A stretch of 64,000 nt of DNA from Chania multitudinisentens RB-25. Its GTDB lineage: Bacteria > Pseudomonadota > Gammaproteobacteria > Enterobacterales > Enterobacteriaceae. This document shows positions 8,572 through 17,169 of the stretch, in pieces. Every line of letters starts with the position of its first letter. Position 1 is the first letter of the stretch. The position numbers were made by a program, and so were the translations under genes. A model generated the notes under the pieces. The model had not been told where the DNA came from, searched no databases, and was given only the letters and a program-made list of their open reading frames with translations. Location of the stretch: assembly GCF_000520015.2 (NCBI RefSeq), contig NZ_CP007044.2, forward strand, positions 2,046,001-2,110,000, read 5' to 3'.

Positions 8572-9420
8572 TTATCCGCGGGTATTCAAGACTACCCGAT
8601 AGAGCGATGTGGTGGCCGTAATGTACAGTTCATTACCGTCTGGCCCACCGAAGGTGCAATTGGAAACGCATTCTGGCACCGGAATTTTGCCGATTTGTTT
8701 ACCTTGAGGATTGAAAATAATCACCCCGTCGGCACAGCTGCAAAACAGGTTGCCAGTGGCATCAAGGCAGAAACCGTCTGGAAAGCCAGGAGCAACCTGG
8801 GCGAAATGGCTGCTGGCCCCCAGCTTGAACCCCTCTACCGGGCACACCCGCAGTTCACGGCGGCCAAGCGTAGGGAAATCGACAATTGACATATCGGCTA
8901 CGTACAGCAGGCGTTCATCCGGCGAGAAAGCTAACCCGTTTGGCCGTTGCAGATCGCTGGCGGCAATGTGCAGTGCGTTATCGCGCGGATCGAAGCAATA
9001 CAGGTAACAGCCGACCACCTGGCTTTCCGCTTTATACCCCTCTTCATCACCGATGATGCCGTAGGGGGGATCGGTAAACCACAGCGTGCCGTCAGAGCGC
9101 ACCACGACGTCGTTGGGGGAGTTGAAACGTTTACCGTCCACGCGTTCAACCAGCAAGGTGAGGCTGCCGTCATGCTCGGTGCGGCTGATGGCGCGCCGCC
9201 CGTGTTCGCAGGTGATGACGCGCCCTTCAGCATCCCGGGCATTGCCGTTGGCATAATGCGCAGGGGAACGCCACAGGCTGAGTTCCCCGTTACGCGCCCA
9301 GTGAAACATACGGTTGCCCTTCACGTCGCTAAACACCACGGCATCTTGCTGTGGCAGCCATACCGGGCCTTCGGCCCAGATGGCAGGTGAGCATAAGCGT
9401 TCAAGTGGTTGTTCAATCAT
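8572..9420 (-). CDS. SMP-30/gluconolactonase/LRE family lactonase
   Basis: This 282-residue six-bladed beta-propeller protein carries the metal-ligand Glu17 in AEGPVW, the SPNDVVV motif with Asn near 104, PNGLAFSPDERLLYVAD in the middle, and the C-terminal FGGPDGNELYITAT. These are the landmarks of SMP-30/gluconolactonases, divalent-metal enzymes that hydrolyse sugar lactones. It is the last gene of the ABC transporter unit (14 bp after the binding-protein gene). It would open a lactone substrate, or a lactone formed from it, before the yia enzymes. The actual lactone is unknown. There is no signal peptide, so it acts in the cytoplasm. Confidence 0.88.
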   Translation of the reverse strand: MIEQPLERLCSPAIWAEGPVWLPQQDAVVFSDVKGNRMFHWARNGELSLWRSPAHYANGNARDAEGRVITCEHGRRAISRTEHDGSLTLLVERVDGKRFNSPNDVVVRSDGTLWFTDPPYGIIGDEEGYKAESQVVGCYLYCFDPRDNALHIAASDLQRPNGLAFSPDERLLYVADMSIVDFPTLGRRELRVCPVEGFKLGASSHFAQVAPGFPDGFCLDATGNLFCSCADGVIIFNPQGKQIGKIPVPECVSNCTFGGPDGNELYITATTSLYRVVLNTRG

Positions 9421-9434
9421 GGCAATTCCTCCGC

Positions 9435-10535
9435 TTACTTCACGCCCCAGATGGCTTTGTAATGCCCTTGATAGCCGTTCTGCGGGTCGTACAGGTTATT
9501 GGCACCGCCATCGCTGGCGACATTATCACGGGTGACCAGATGCGCCGGTGTGACATAGCCAGAAGGCGGCTGTTTGGCAAAGGCGCGGTTGAATTCATCC
9601 AGCAACTGCCAGCCATGCAGTTTCAGTGGTTCTGGCACGGTGGCAGACTGGCTGTCTCCTGAACGGATACGCTGATAGGCAGAAATCGAACCATCACCGG
9701 CCGAGATGTTATACGGGGCATGGCTGCCTCCTTTACCGGCGGTTTTCAGCGCCGGAGCCATAAAATCGAAGTACAGATCGTTGATCGCCAGTGCGTACTG
9801 GAATTTGTCGCCGTATTTCTGCAACAGGCTGAACGTCATGGTTGGCATACGGCTGGCAGTATCTGCCAGCGGCGTATCGATAAATTCCAGCACGGTGCAA
9901 CCACGGCATTTGCCGATTTCTTCTTTCATCACATTGGCTTTATCCAATGCGATTTGGTACAGCGAATCGGTAAAGATCAGCACGTTGGCCTGCCCACCGG
10001 ATTGCACCACAGCGTATTGCGCAGCGATGCGCGCCACCTCATTGGAATCGGAGGTGACGTTATAGAACACGTCATATTTGGCGATTGGGCCGGGTTCTGG
10101 CACTGCGTGCCAGGCGGTCAGCACGATGCCTTGCTGGATCGCCTTTTTGAGCGGGATTTTGGCTACGTTAGGGTTCCAGCCGCCAATGACAATGCCGTCA
10201 GGTTTCTGGGCGATTGCCTGATTGAGCGATGACAACTGATCCTTTACCGAACCACCGCCGTCTAGCGTTTCCAACTGCCAGCCCGCCGCTTTGGCGGCTT
10301 CGCTCAGCCCTTGCTGTACCCCCTGCACGCCGCCGTTCTTCATATCGGAAGCAATAAAAATGATTTTTTTATTCGGCAGCAACCGCGGGCCGCTGGTGGG
10401 GCCATTCCACTGGCTGGCGCTGGCCGTGGCCTTGTTCACCGCAGCGGTGGCCTGATCGAGATAGGCATCAGCCCATACCGGTGCAGTGGTTAACAGTAAC
10501 GTGGTGAACCCTGGTAATATCCAAAAATGTTTCAT
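9435..10535 (-). CDS. Sugar ABC transporter periplasmic substrate-binding protein
   Basis: The 366-residue protein has a Sec signal peptide (hydrophobic core FTTLLLTTAPVWA, cleavage likely after AWA-type residues near 22). It then has the type I periplasmic binding-protein fold of the ribose/xylose cluster: KIIFIASDMKNGGVQGVQQGL near 52-72, GIVIGGWNP, and a hinge region with AINDLYFDF. It overlaps the permease gene by 4 bp. The order ATPase-permease-binding protein is reversed relative to most ribose-type operons. The ligand is not known; a sugar lactone or sugar acid is suggested by the downstream lactonase. Confidence 0.88.
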   Translation of the reverse strand: MKHFWILPGFTTLLLTTAPVWADAYLDQATAAVNKATASASQWNGPTSGPRLLPNKKIIFIASDMKNGGVQGVQQGLSEAAKAAGWQLETLDGGGSVKDQLSSLNQAIAQKPDGIVIGGWNPNVAKIPLKKAIQQGIVLTAWHAVPEPGPIAKYDVFYNVTSDSNEVARIAAQYAVVQSGGQANVLIFTDSLYQIALDKANVMKEEIGKCRGCTVLEFIDTPLADTASRMPTMTFSLLQKYGDKFQYALAINDLYFDFMAPALKTAGKGGSHAPYNISAGDGSISAYQRIRSGDSQSATVPEPLKLHGWQLLDEFNRAFAKQPPSGYVTPAHLVTRDNVASDGGANNLYDPQNGYQGHYKAIWGVK

Positions 10536-11635
10536 TGGTGAACTCCTGAGGAAGGATTGATCGTCTTCTGGTTATTCTTTTTGGCGAAAGTCGCCTGACT
10601 GTGTTGTACCGCTTTTTGATTGAGTAACCGGCGGCGCTGGGCATAGCCCGCCAACGTGATGGAAAGCAGCAGCGTGGTACCGTTGAACAAGGGTTCAACC
10701 CAGAATTCACCGCCAAACTGTTGGATACCGGCAATGCCGATCGCCAGAATGGCAATACCGATCACGGTGCCCCAGACGTTGACCCGGCCAGGGCGAATAG
10801 TGGTGCTGCCAAGGAAAGCACCGACCAAGGCGGGTAATAAGTAATCCATGCCGACGCTGGCCTGCCCGACCCCTTGTTCAGCGGCGATCAGCACGCCGCT
10901 AAAGCCGGTGAGCACGCTGGAGGCCATGAAAGCGCCAATGGTAAAGCGGTTGACGGAAATACCATTCAACCGGGCGGCTGCCGGGTTGCCGCCTACCGCA
11001 TACATGCAGCGCCCCAGCGGGGTGTGTTCGGTGCTCAGCCACAGGATGATGGCGACGAACAGCACATAGAAGGCGACGATCGGAATACCGGCAAGTTCGG
11101 TATGGTGCAGGGCGATAAAGGCGTCGGGTAAGTCACCGACAATCTGCCGCCCGCCGGAGTGCCACAGGGCCACTGCATACAGCACGGTGCCGGAACCCAG
11201 GGTGGCGACGAAGCTGTCGATATCTGCCAATGCCACCAGAATACCGTTCAACAGGCCATACAGCGCGGAAATCACCAAAACGGTTAAGACCGCCATCTGC
11301 CAGGAAAACCCGTATTCCACCTGTAAGGTGATCGCCAGAATGTGCCACAGCACAATACCGAAACCGACGTTAAGATCGATCTTGCCGACGATCATCGGAA
11401 TAGTCGCTGCCAGCGCCAGCAGCGCGATTTTGGCTTTGCTGGACAGGATCGCCTGTAACGTCAGCATTGAGGCAAACGACGGCGTGGTCAGTGAAAACAG
11501 GATCACCAGCAGAATACACAGCAGAAGCAGGCCATAACGGGTGAGGATCTGCATTAACCACGGACCAGCGCCGTCTTGCGCCAAGCTGACACGTTGTTCT
11601 AATGCTGTTGATTTAATAGATGTTTTATTCGACAT
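10532..11635 (-). CDS. Sugar ABC transporter permease, RbsC/XylH family
   Basis: The 367-residue membrane protein has about eight to ten hydrophobic segments and the family motifs NGILVALADIDSFVATLGSGTV and GNPAAARLNGISVNRFT, which precedes the ATPase-contacting loop, as in the ribose permease family. The start is the ATG at MSNKTSIKS; the longer open frame lies inside the ATPase gene. It overlaps the ATPase gene by 11 bp and the binding-protein gene by 4 bp, so the three components are co-translated. Confidence 0.88.
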   Translation of the reverse strand: MSNKTSIKSTALEQRVSLAQDGAGPWLMQILTRYGLLLLCILLVILFSLTTPSFASMLTLQAILSSKAKIALLALAATIPMIVGKIDLNVGFGIVLWHILAITLQVEYGFSWQMAVLTVLVISALYGLLNGILVALADIDSFVATLGSGTVLYAVALWHSGGRQIVGDLPDAFIALHHTELAGIPIVAFYVLFVAIILWLSTEHTPLGRCMYAVGGNPAAARLNGISVNRFTIGAFMASSVLTGFSGVLIAAEQGVGQASVGMDYLLPALVGAFLGSTTIRPGRVNVWGTVIGIAILAIGIAGIQQFGGEFWVEPLFNGTTLLLSITLAGYAQRRRLLNQKAVQHSQATFAKKNNQKTINPSSGVHQ

Positions 11636-13166
11636 GCAGTTTCTCCACCACGGCTTCCTCAGCGCTGGCAGAGGCCAGCTCCAATAAATTAGCGAATGAG
11701 ACTTGTTGGTTTTTGAGCTCGCCGACCACCTTGCCCCGGTTGAACACCAAGGCACGGTTGCAGAGATGGGCAATCTCCTCGAAATCGTTGGAAATCACCA
11801 ATACGGCTACGCCTGCTGCCAGAGATTGATTTAACAGGTGATAGATTTCCGCCCGTGCGCCCACATCAACTCCGGCGGTAGGATCTTCCAGGATCAGTAA
11901 GGGCGCGCCCAAATGCAGCCAACGTGCCATCACCACTTTTTGCTGGTTGCCGCCGGACAAGGCGCTGATATCGATATTGACGTCCTGTGGCCGCACGTCG
12001 AACAACTGTACTTTCTGTTCGCTGGCGGCGATTTCGGCGTGGCGGCTGTAGCGTGCCAGCAGCTTGTGGCCACCGGCGCAGGGGTTGATAAACAGGTTTT
12101 CGCGCACGCTCATCGACAGGACCAGGCTTTCACCGGTGCGATCGCCCGTGACCAGTGAAACACCGCAGGCCATTGCCTGTTGCGGATGGGTGGCAGCGTA
12201 AGGCCGATTGCGGAATTGGATCGCGCCGCTCTCGTGCTGGCGCAGGCCAAACAGCAGGCGGCCAATTTCTTCCTGCCCGGCACCGCGCAGCCCGGCTAAC
12301 GCCAGCATTTCACCCGGTTGCAGGCTGAAACTGACCGGGCCGATGTCACCGACCACCACGTCAGTGAGCTGCAATACCGGCGGTTGCTGTTCTGGCAACG
12401 GTTGACGCTGGTTGCTGGGCATCGCTTCGCCGACGATCATCTGCACCAGATCGCGCAGTGAATAATCTGCCGTGTTACCTCCGGCGACATAGCGCCCATC
12501 GCGCATGACGCAAACCCGATCGGCAATTTCCATCACCTCATCCAGCCGATGGGTAACATAAATCATGCCGACTTTTTTGGCTCGCAGCCGATTGATTACG
12601 GCAAACAGATGGCGCACGTCATTGGCGGGCAGCGACGCCGTGGGCTCGTCCAACACCAACAGTTCGGCGTTCACCGCTATTGCTCGTGCGATCGCCAACA
12701 ATGATTTTTCGGTGCGGGAAAGTTCAAACACTCGGGCGTCTGGCTCCAAGACAATCCCCACATCCTGTAATGCTTCGCTGGCACGCTGGCGGATAGCGCG
12801 CCAGTCAATCAGCCCGAAACGGCGTGGGAAACCCATCACCAGCGCCATATTTTCCGCCACCGTCATCCATTCGATCAGCCCTAAATCCTGATGGATGAAA
12901 GCGATAGGCTGATGATTGGCGCTTTTTAGCGCTGCGGCTGAGGCTATGCTGTTGCCCTGAAAGCGGATATCACCGCTATCGCGTGGGTAAACGCCAGCCA
13001 GTACCTTGATCAAGGTTGATTTACCCGCACCGTTTTCTCCCAACAGTGCCAGAACTTCACCGGGCATCACCCGCAGGCTGACATCGTTAACTGCGACGTT
13101 GCCGCCAAACCGCTTCACGATATTACTGAGTGCTAGCATGGGTTGAACCACGTTGCTTTGAGTCAT
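11625..13166 (-). CDS. Sugar ABC transporter ATP-binding protein (two nucleotide-binding domains)
   Basis: The 513-residue duplicated ATPase is of the RbsA/XylG type. The first half has a good Walker A (GENGAGKST, 43-51) and Walker B (LLVLDEPTASL). Where LSGGQ is expected it reads ELSRTEKSLLAIARA. The second half has the reverse: a degenerate Walker A (GLRGAGQEE) but an intact LSGGNQQKVVMARWL and ILEDPTAGVD. Such asymmetry is known in this subfamily, where one composite site is catalytic. It is first in the ABC-lactonase unit, with the start ATG preceded by GAGG. The longer open frame upstream lacks family similarity. Confidence 0.88.
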   Translation of the reverse strand: MTQSNVVQPMLALSNIVKRFGGNVAVNDVSLRVMPGEVLALLGENGAGKSTLIKVLAGVYPRDSGDIRFQGNSIASAAALKSANHQPIAFIHQDLGLIEWMTVAENMALVMGFPRRFGLIDWRAIRQRASEALQDVGIVLEPDARVFELSRTEKSLLAIARAIAVNAELLVLDEPTASLPANDVRHLFAVINRLRAKKVGMIYVTHRLDEVMEIADRVCVMRDGRYVAGGNTADYSLRDLVQMIVGEAMPSNQRQPLPEQQPPVLQLTDVVVGDIGPVSFSLQPGEMLALAGLRGAGQEEIGRLLFGLRQHESGAIQFRNRPYAATHPQQAMACGVSLVTGDRTGESLVLSMSVRENLFINPCAGGHKLLARYSRHAEIAASEQKVQLFDVRPQDVNIDISALSGGNQQKVVMARWLHLGAPLLILEDPTAGVDVGARAEIYHLLNQSLAAGVAVLVISNDFEEIAHLCNRALVFNRGKVVGELKNQQVSFANLLELASASAEEAVVEKLHVE

Positions 13167-13591
13167 GTGATGCGCCTCTGTGTCCGGTTTGCGCCGTTTG
13201 TGCGCTGCAAACAAGACAAATTTGCTGGTTAATTAAACTTTATATTTCACAATGCGAAATTCAATTTCAAAAATAATAGGCCGAACGCTGATCTAAAGCA
13301 AAGCCGAACGGTTTTTAATTGTGCTTAATAAACAAGGGATTATTTTTGTCTTTGCGAATTTGTGACCTATAACTCACTTCTGAAGTTGCCAGAATGTTGC
13401 ACATTTCAAGGGGGCTGCCGACAATGAAACGGCGTTCCGCCTTCACCTGATTTGGCCGTTAGGGTAACATTCCTGGCAAAGAGCCGGTTATACCCCATGG
13501 CTTGCAAATTGCTGCCTGGCTGCGATTTGAAGGGCAAAGGTATACCACGCCGTGGCATTGGCAGGCGGTTCGATATTGGAGATTGTTTGTT
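13167..13591. promoter_or_regulatory. Divergent control region between the ABC-lactonase unit and yiaJ
   Basis: The 425-bp non-coding gap contains the 27-bp YiaJ-operator candidate at 13245-13271. The half near the ATPase gene is AT-rich, and the half near yiaJ is richer in GC. No other gene is supported in it; short open frames here lack family similarity and ribosome-binding sites. Confidence 0.5.
13245..13271. promoter_or_regulatory. Probable YiaJ operator ahead of the ABC transporter unit
   Basis: The element TTTCACAA-TGCGAAATTCAATTTCAAA contains the perfect dyad GAAATT-C-AATTTC. It is the second copy of the element ahead of yiaK (24 of 27 bases identical) and lies 79-105 bp upstream of the ATPase start, divergent to the IclR gene yiaJ. 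Confidence 0.65.
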
Positions 13592-14410
13592 ATGAGTGTG
13601 AAAGCTGTTGACGAGAAAGATGATAAAAAAGACAAGCCGCTGGGTAGCCAAAGCCTGTTTCGTGGTTTGCAATTAATTGAAATATTGAGTAATTTCCCCA
13701 ATGGCTGCCCACTGGCACACCTCTCTGAACTGGCTGAGATGAACAAAAGCACGGTGCATCGCCTGTTGCAGGGGCTGCATGCCAGTGGTTACGTCACGCA
13801 GGCACCTTCACCTGGCAGCTATCGGTTAACGACCAAATTTATTTCTATTGGTCAGAAAGCTCTGTCTTCGCTGAATATCATCCATGTGGCGGCACCGCAT
13901 CTGGAGCAACTGAATCTGGAAGTGGGTGAAACGGTAAACTTCTCCAGCCGCGAAGATGACCATGTGATCCTGATCTACAAGCTGGAACCCACTACCGGCA
14001 TGATGCGCACTCGTGCCTATATCGGCCAGCATATGCCTTTGTATTGTTCAGCAATGGGTAAGATTTTCATGGCGTATGGCAAAAGTGATTACCCGGACCA
14101 TTACTGGGAAACTCACCAGCAGGCGATCCAGTCTCTGACGCGCAATACCATTACCGAATTGCCGAAGATGTATGAGGAACTGGCCAATATCCGCAAGCAG
14201 GGGATGGCGATGGATCGTGAAGAAAATGAACTGGGCGTTTCCTGCATTGCTGCCCCGGTGTTCGATATCCAGCAACGTGTGCCTTATGCCGTATCGGTTT
14301 CCCTGCCGACCGCCAAGCTACAGCAGGTGGGTGTGAAATCGTTGATGAAACCGGTGCTGGCCACGGCGCAGCGTATTTCCCAAGAGTTGGGGTTTATGAC
14401 CTACGATTGA
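13592..14410 (+). CDS. yiaJ: IclR-family regulator YiaJ
   Basis: The 272-residue protein has an N-terminal winged helix-turn-helix (about 25-85, with LSELAEMNKSTVHRLLQGL) and a C-terminal effector-binding IclR domain ending near IAAPVFDIQQRVPYAVSVSLP. Sequence and context match YiaJ, the repressor of the yiaK-S operon in E. coli and Klebsiella. The start is the internal ATG at MSVKAVDE, preceded by GGAG, 30 codons into the open frame. It is divergent from the ABC-lactonase operon and probably controls that unit and yiaK through the twin 27-bp elements. Confidence 0.88.
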   Translation: MSVKAVDEKDDKKDKPLGSQSLFRGLQLIEILSNFPNGCPLAHLSELAEMNKSTVHRLLQGLHASGYVTQAPSPGSYRLTTKFISIGQKALSSLNIIHVAAPHLEQLNLEVGETVNFSSREDDHVILIYKLEPTTGMMRTRAYIGQHMPLYCSAMGKIFMAYGKSDYPDHYWETHQQAIQSLTRNTITELPKMYEELANIRKQGMAMDREENELGVSCIAAPVFDIQQRVPYAVSVSLPTAKLQQVGVKSLMKPVLATAQRISQELGFMTYD

Positions 14411-14582
14411 ATATTAGCAATGCTGATGCTGCATTAGAAATATCCATTTCCCCTAATAATTATCTCTTCGTATGATGCGCGTGTTGAACGGCTCGCGCCG
14501 CTTTTCTGGCGCTCTCAGCATCGCAATGCGGCCAACACGCTGCATTTCGCAGGGTAATGACCGTGTTTTTAGAGGGAATAAA

Positions 14583-15197
14583 ATGTTAGCCATCTTTTTT
14601 CAAGGTTTTGCCTTGGGCGCTGCGATGATCCTGCCGCTTGGCCCGCAAAACGTCTTTGTCATGAACCAAGGAGTGCGTCGCCAATATCATTTGATGATCG
14701 CTTCGCTGTGCGCATTGAGTGACATTGTTCTGATTTGTGCCGGTATTTTTGGCGGCAGCGCCTTGTTGAGCCGTTCGCCGCTGTTGTTGGCATTGGTAAC
14801 CTGGGCTGGGGTGGCTTTTTTGCTGTGGTACGGCTGGGGCGCTTTCCGCACCGCATTCAGCCAGCATTTGGCGCTGGCCACTGCCGCAGAGATGAAACAA
14901 AGCCGCTGGCGCATTGTAGTAACGATGCTGGCAGTAACCTGGCTGAACCCGCATGTTTATCTTGATACCTTTGTGGTGCTCGGTAGCTTTGGCGGCCAAC
15001 TGGCACCGGAGATCCGTTCCTGGTTTGCCCTTGGCGCGATCAGTGCTTCCATCATTTGGTTCTTTGGTTTGGCTTTGCTGGCTTCGTGGTTGGCCCCATG
15101 GCTGAAAACCCAAACTGCGCAGCGGGTTATTAACCTGCTGGTGGGGCTGGTTATGTGGGGAATTGCCCTGCAATTGGCCTGGCAAGGCGCCCATTAA
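14583..15197 (+). CDS. argO: Arginine exporter ArgO (LysE/YggA family)
   Basis: The 204-residue protein has six hydrophobic segments and the N-terminal motif GFALGAAMILPLGPQNVFVMNQG diagnostic for LysE/ArgO exporters, plus the central TWLNPHVYLDTFVVLG. E. coli ArgO (211 residues) exports arginine and canavanine under ArgP control. The start is the ATG after AGAGGGAATAAA. argP lies 0.9 kb downstream, on the other strand. yggE follows, as it neighbours argO in E. coli. Confidence 0.93.
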   Translation: MLAIFFQGFALGAAMILPLGPQNVFVMNQGVRRQYHLMIASLCALSDIVLICAGIFGGSALLSRSPLLLALVTWAGVAFLLWYGWGAFRTAFSQHLALATAAEMKQSRWRIVVTMLAVTWLNPHVYLDTFVVLGSFGGQLAPEIRSWFALGAISASIIWFFGLALLASWLAPWLKTQTAQRVINLLVGLVMWGIALQLAWQGAH

Positions 15198-15291
15198 TGA
15201 GAATTTGTCACTATTCCGAATAGAAAATGCCGCCGGATATGCTAGCTTTAGGCCAAGAGTAAAGTTTGCCATTCTAAGTTAAGGAGATACT

Positions 15292-16020
15292 GTGAAGCTG
15301 AAAGCATTGGCTATCGCCACAATGATTGGATTAGGTGCGTTACCGCTGGCGCTGCACGCGGCGGAGCTGCCAGCAGGGCCGCACGTAGTGACTTCCGGTT
15401 CTGCCAGCGTGGAGGCCACCCCGGATATCGCAACATTGACGATTGAAGTGAGCGTTTCCGCCCAAGATGCCGCTCAGGCGAAAAAGCAGGTTGATGAACG
15501 CGTGGCGCAGTATTTTGATTTCCTGCAAAAAAACGGTATTGAAAAGAAAGATATCGATGCAGCCAATCTACAGACGCAGCTGGAATATGATTATCTGAAA
15601 ACGGGAAAATCGGTGCTGAAAGGCTACCGTGCCGTGCGCCAGGTGCAGGTGACGCTGCGTCAGTTGGATAAGCTGAACGAGCTGCTGGACGGTGCATTGA
15701 AGTCTGGCCTGAATGAGATCCGCGCGGTTGAATTAGGGGTGGCAAACCCAGAAGGTTACCGTGAACAGGTGCGCCAGAAAGCGATAGAAAATGCGACCCG
15801 GCAAGCGGCTTCATTGGCAAAAGGGTTCCAAACCACGCTAGGGCCGGTGTACAGCATCAGTTATCACGTTGCTGAACCTCAGCCAATGCCGATGGCGCGT
15901 ATGTATAAGGCTGCGTCTGCGCCGGAAAGCGATGTAGCGCAAACCTATGAGCAGCAAAGTATTCGCTTTGACGATCGGGTTGATGTGGTGTTTGAGTTGC
16001 AGCGTAACGCAGCGCAGTAA
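15292..16020 (+). CDS. yggE: SIMPL-domain periplasmic protein YggE
   Basis: The 242-residue protein has a signal peptide (cleavage after LHA, about residue 23) followed by a SIMPL/DUF541 domain with GSASVEATPDIATLTIEVSV near the start and YEQQSIRFDDRVDVVFEL at the end. E. coli YggE lowers oxidative damage by an unknown mechanism. Translation starts at GTG, fixed by the strong AAGGAG nine bases upstream. It sits 94 bp after argO. Confidence 0.9.
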   Translation: MKLKALAIATMIGLGALPLALHAAELPAGPHVVTSGSASVEATPDIATLTIEVSVSAQDAAQAKKQVDERVAQYFDFLQKNGIEKKDIDAANLQTQLEYDYLKTGKSVLKGYRAVRQVQVTLRQLDKLNELLDGALKSGLNEIRAVELGVANPEGYREQVRQKAIENATRQAASLAKGFQTTLGPVYSISYHVAEPQPMPMARMYKAASAPESDVAQTYEQQSIRFDDRVDVVFELQRNAAQ

Positions 16021-16028
16021 GCGATATC

Positions 16029-16053
16029 AGGGTGCAGCAATTGCACCCTCTCT
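16029..16053. terminator. Hairpin between converging yggE and argP
   Basis: A perfect 8-bp stem AGGGTGCA/TGCACCCT with a 5-base loop is followed by TCTCTT on the plus strand. It lies between the two converging stop codons and can serve either gene. Confidence 0.55.
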
Positions 16054-16946
16054 TAATCCTGCCTTAACACCTGGTGACCGTGAGCCAACAACGCATCAGT
16101 CACCTTGCGCATCATGCGGCTTTCAGGGGCAAAACGGTGCCAGAACAGCATACGGCGTTGGAACAGGCCCGGTGTCAGATCGAGCAGATCTCCAGAGGCT
16201 AATTCTTTCTCAATCTGTAGATGTGGGATCATACAACAGGTAGTGCCCTGCCGTGCCAACTGCACAAAGGCTTCCGAAGAGTTAACGATATGGCATGGCA
16301 CACTGCCTGGCGAAAGATCGAAATTTTGCTGCAAAAACGCCTGGTGCATATCATCAAGATGATCAAACGCGACTGCCGGTGCTTTCAGCAAGGCTGAACG
16401 GGTAACGCCGTTGGGAAAATAGCGTTCGGCAAACCCTTTGGACGCGACGAACAGATAATCTAATGCCCCCAACCGATCCACCAGACAGCTTGGCAGTGGC
16501 TGCGGTTGGATACTCACCGCTCCCACTACTTCACCCCGGCGCAGCCGCTCTTGGGTGCGGGTTTCGTCTTCTACCTGCAAATTTAAACGGATTGGGGAAT
16601 CGGCCAGCACCGGTTTCAACGCCGGTAACAGCCAGGTTGCCAGACTGTCGGCGTTGACCGCCAACGACAGCAGCAACGGTGTATCAATGCCGTTGTCATT
16701 ACCCAGCCACTCCTCCTCTAACAATTCAACCTGATGCAGCAGCGCCAGGAGTTTTTGCCCTTGCTCTGTCGGGCGCGGGGGCACGGTGCGCACCAGCAGC
16801 GGTTGGCCGAACAGGTTTTCCAGCTGTTTAATGCGTTGGGATACTGCCGATTGGGTGATACAAAGCTTTTGCGCCGCACGTTCAAAACCACGTTCACGGA
16901 TCACGGTGTCCAGCGCTTGCAGCGTCCGATAATCTGGGCGTTTCAT
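16053..16946 (-). CDS. argP: LysR-family activator ArgP (IciA)
   Basis: The 297-residue protein has exactly the length of E. coli ArgP. The N-terminal helix-turn-helix (MKRPDYRTLQALDTVIRERGF to about residue 60, with CITQSAVSQRIKQLE) is followed by the LysR effector domain. ArgP activates argO in response to arginine and lysine. The start is the ATG at MKRPDYR; the open frame extends 45 codons upstream without similarity. It is divergent from rpiA, the same arrangement as in E. coli. Confidence 0.93.
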   Translation of the reverse strand: MKRPDYRTLQALDTVIRERGFERAAQKLCITQSAVSQRIKQLENLFGQPLLVRTVPPRPTEQGQKLLALLHQVELLEEEWLGNDNGIDTPLLLSLAVNADSLATWLLPALKPVLADSPIRLNLQVEDETRTQERLRRGEVVGAVSIQPQPLPSCLVDRLGALDYLFVASKGFAERYFPNGVTRSALLKAPAVAFDHLDDMHQAFLQQNFDLSPGSVPCHIVNSSEAFVQLARQGTTCCMIPHLQIEKELASGDLLDLTPGLFQRRMLFWHRFAPESRMMRKVTDALLAHGHQVLRQD

Positions 16947-17169
16947 CGGAGAGATATCCCTTAAAAGTAAACTGATATTGGCACTATGCCACATTTTTAC
17001 AATTTCCCGGGTGAAAAAATCGCGTGATTTCAAACCACAGCGCGTGGTACTTGAGCCGGTGCGGAGAAAAATGTGCAGCAAGGTGAATAAGTGTGATCCT
17101 GCCGAAGTGAAAAACAGCGTTTTGCCCTATAATACGCCCACGTTTTCGTACATAGGCTATAAACCAATC

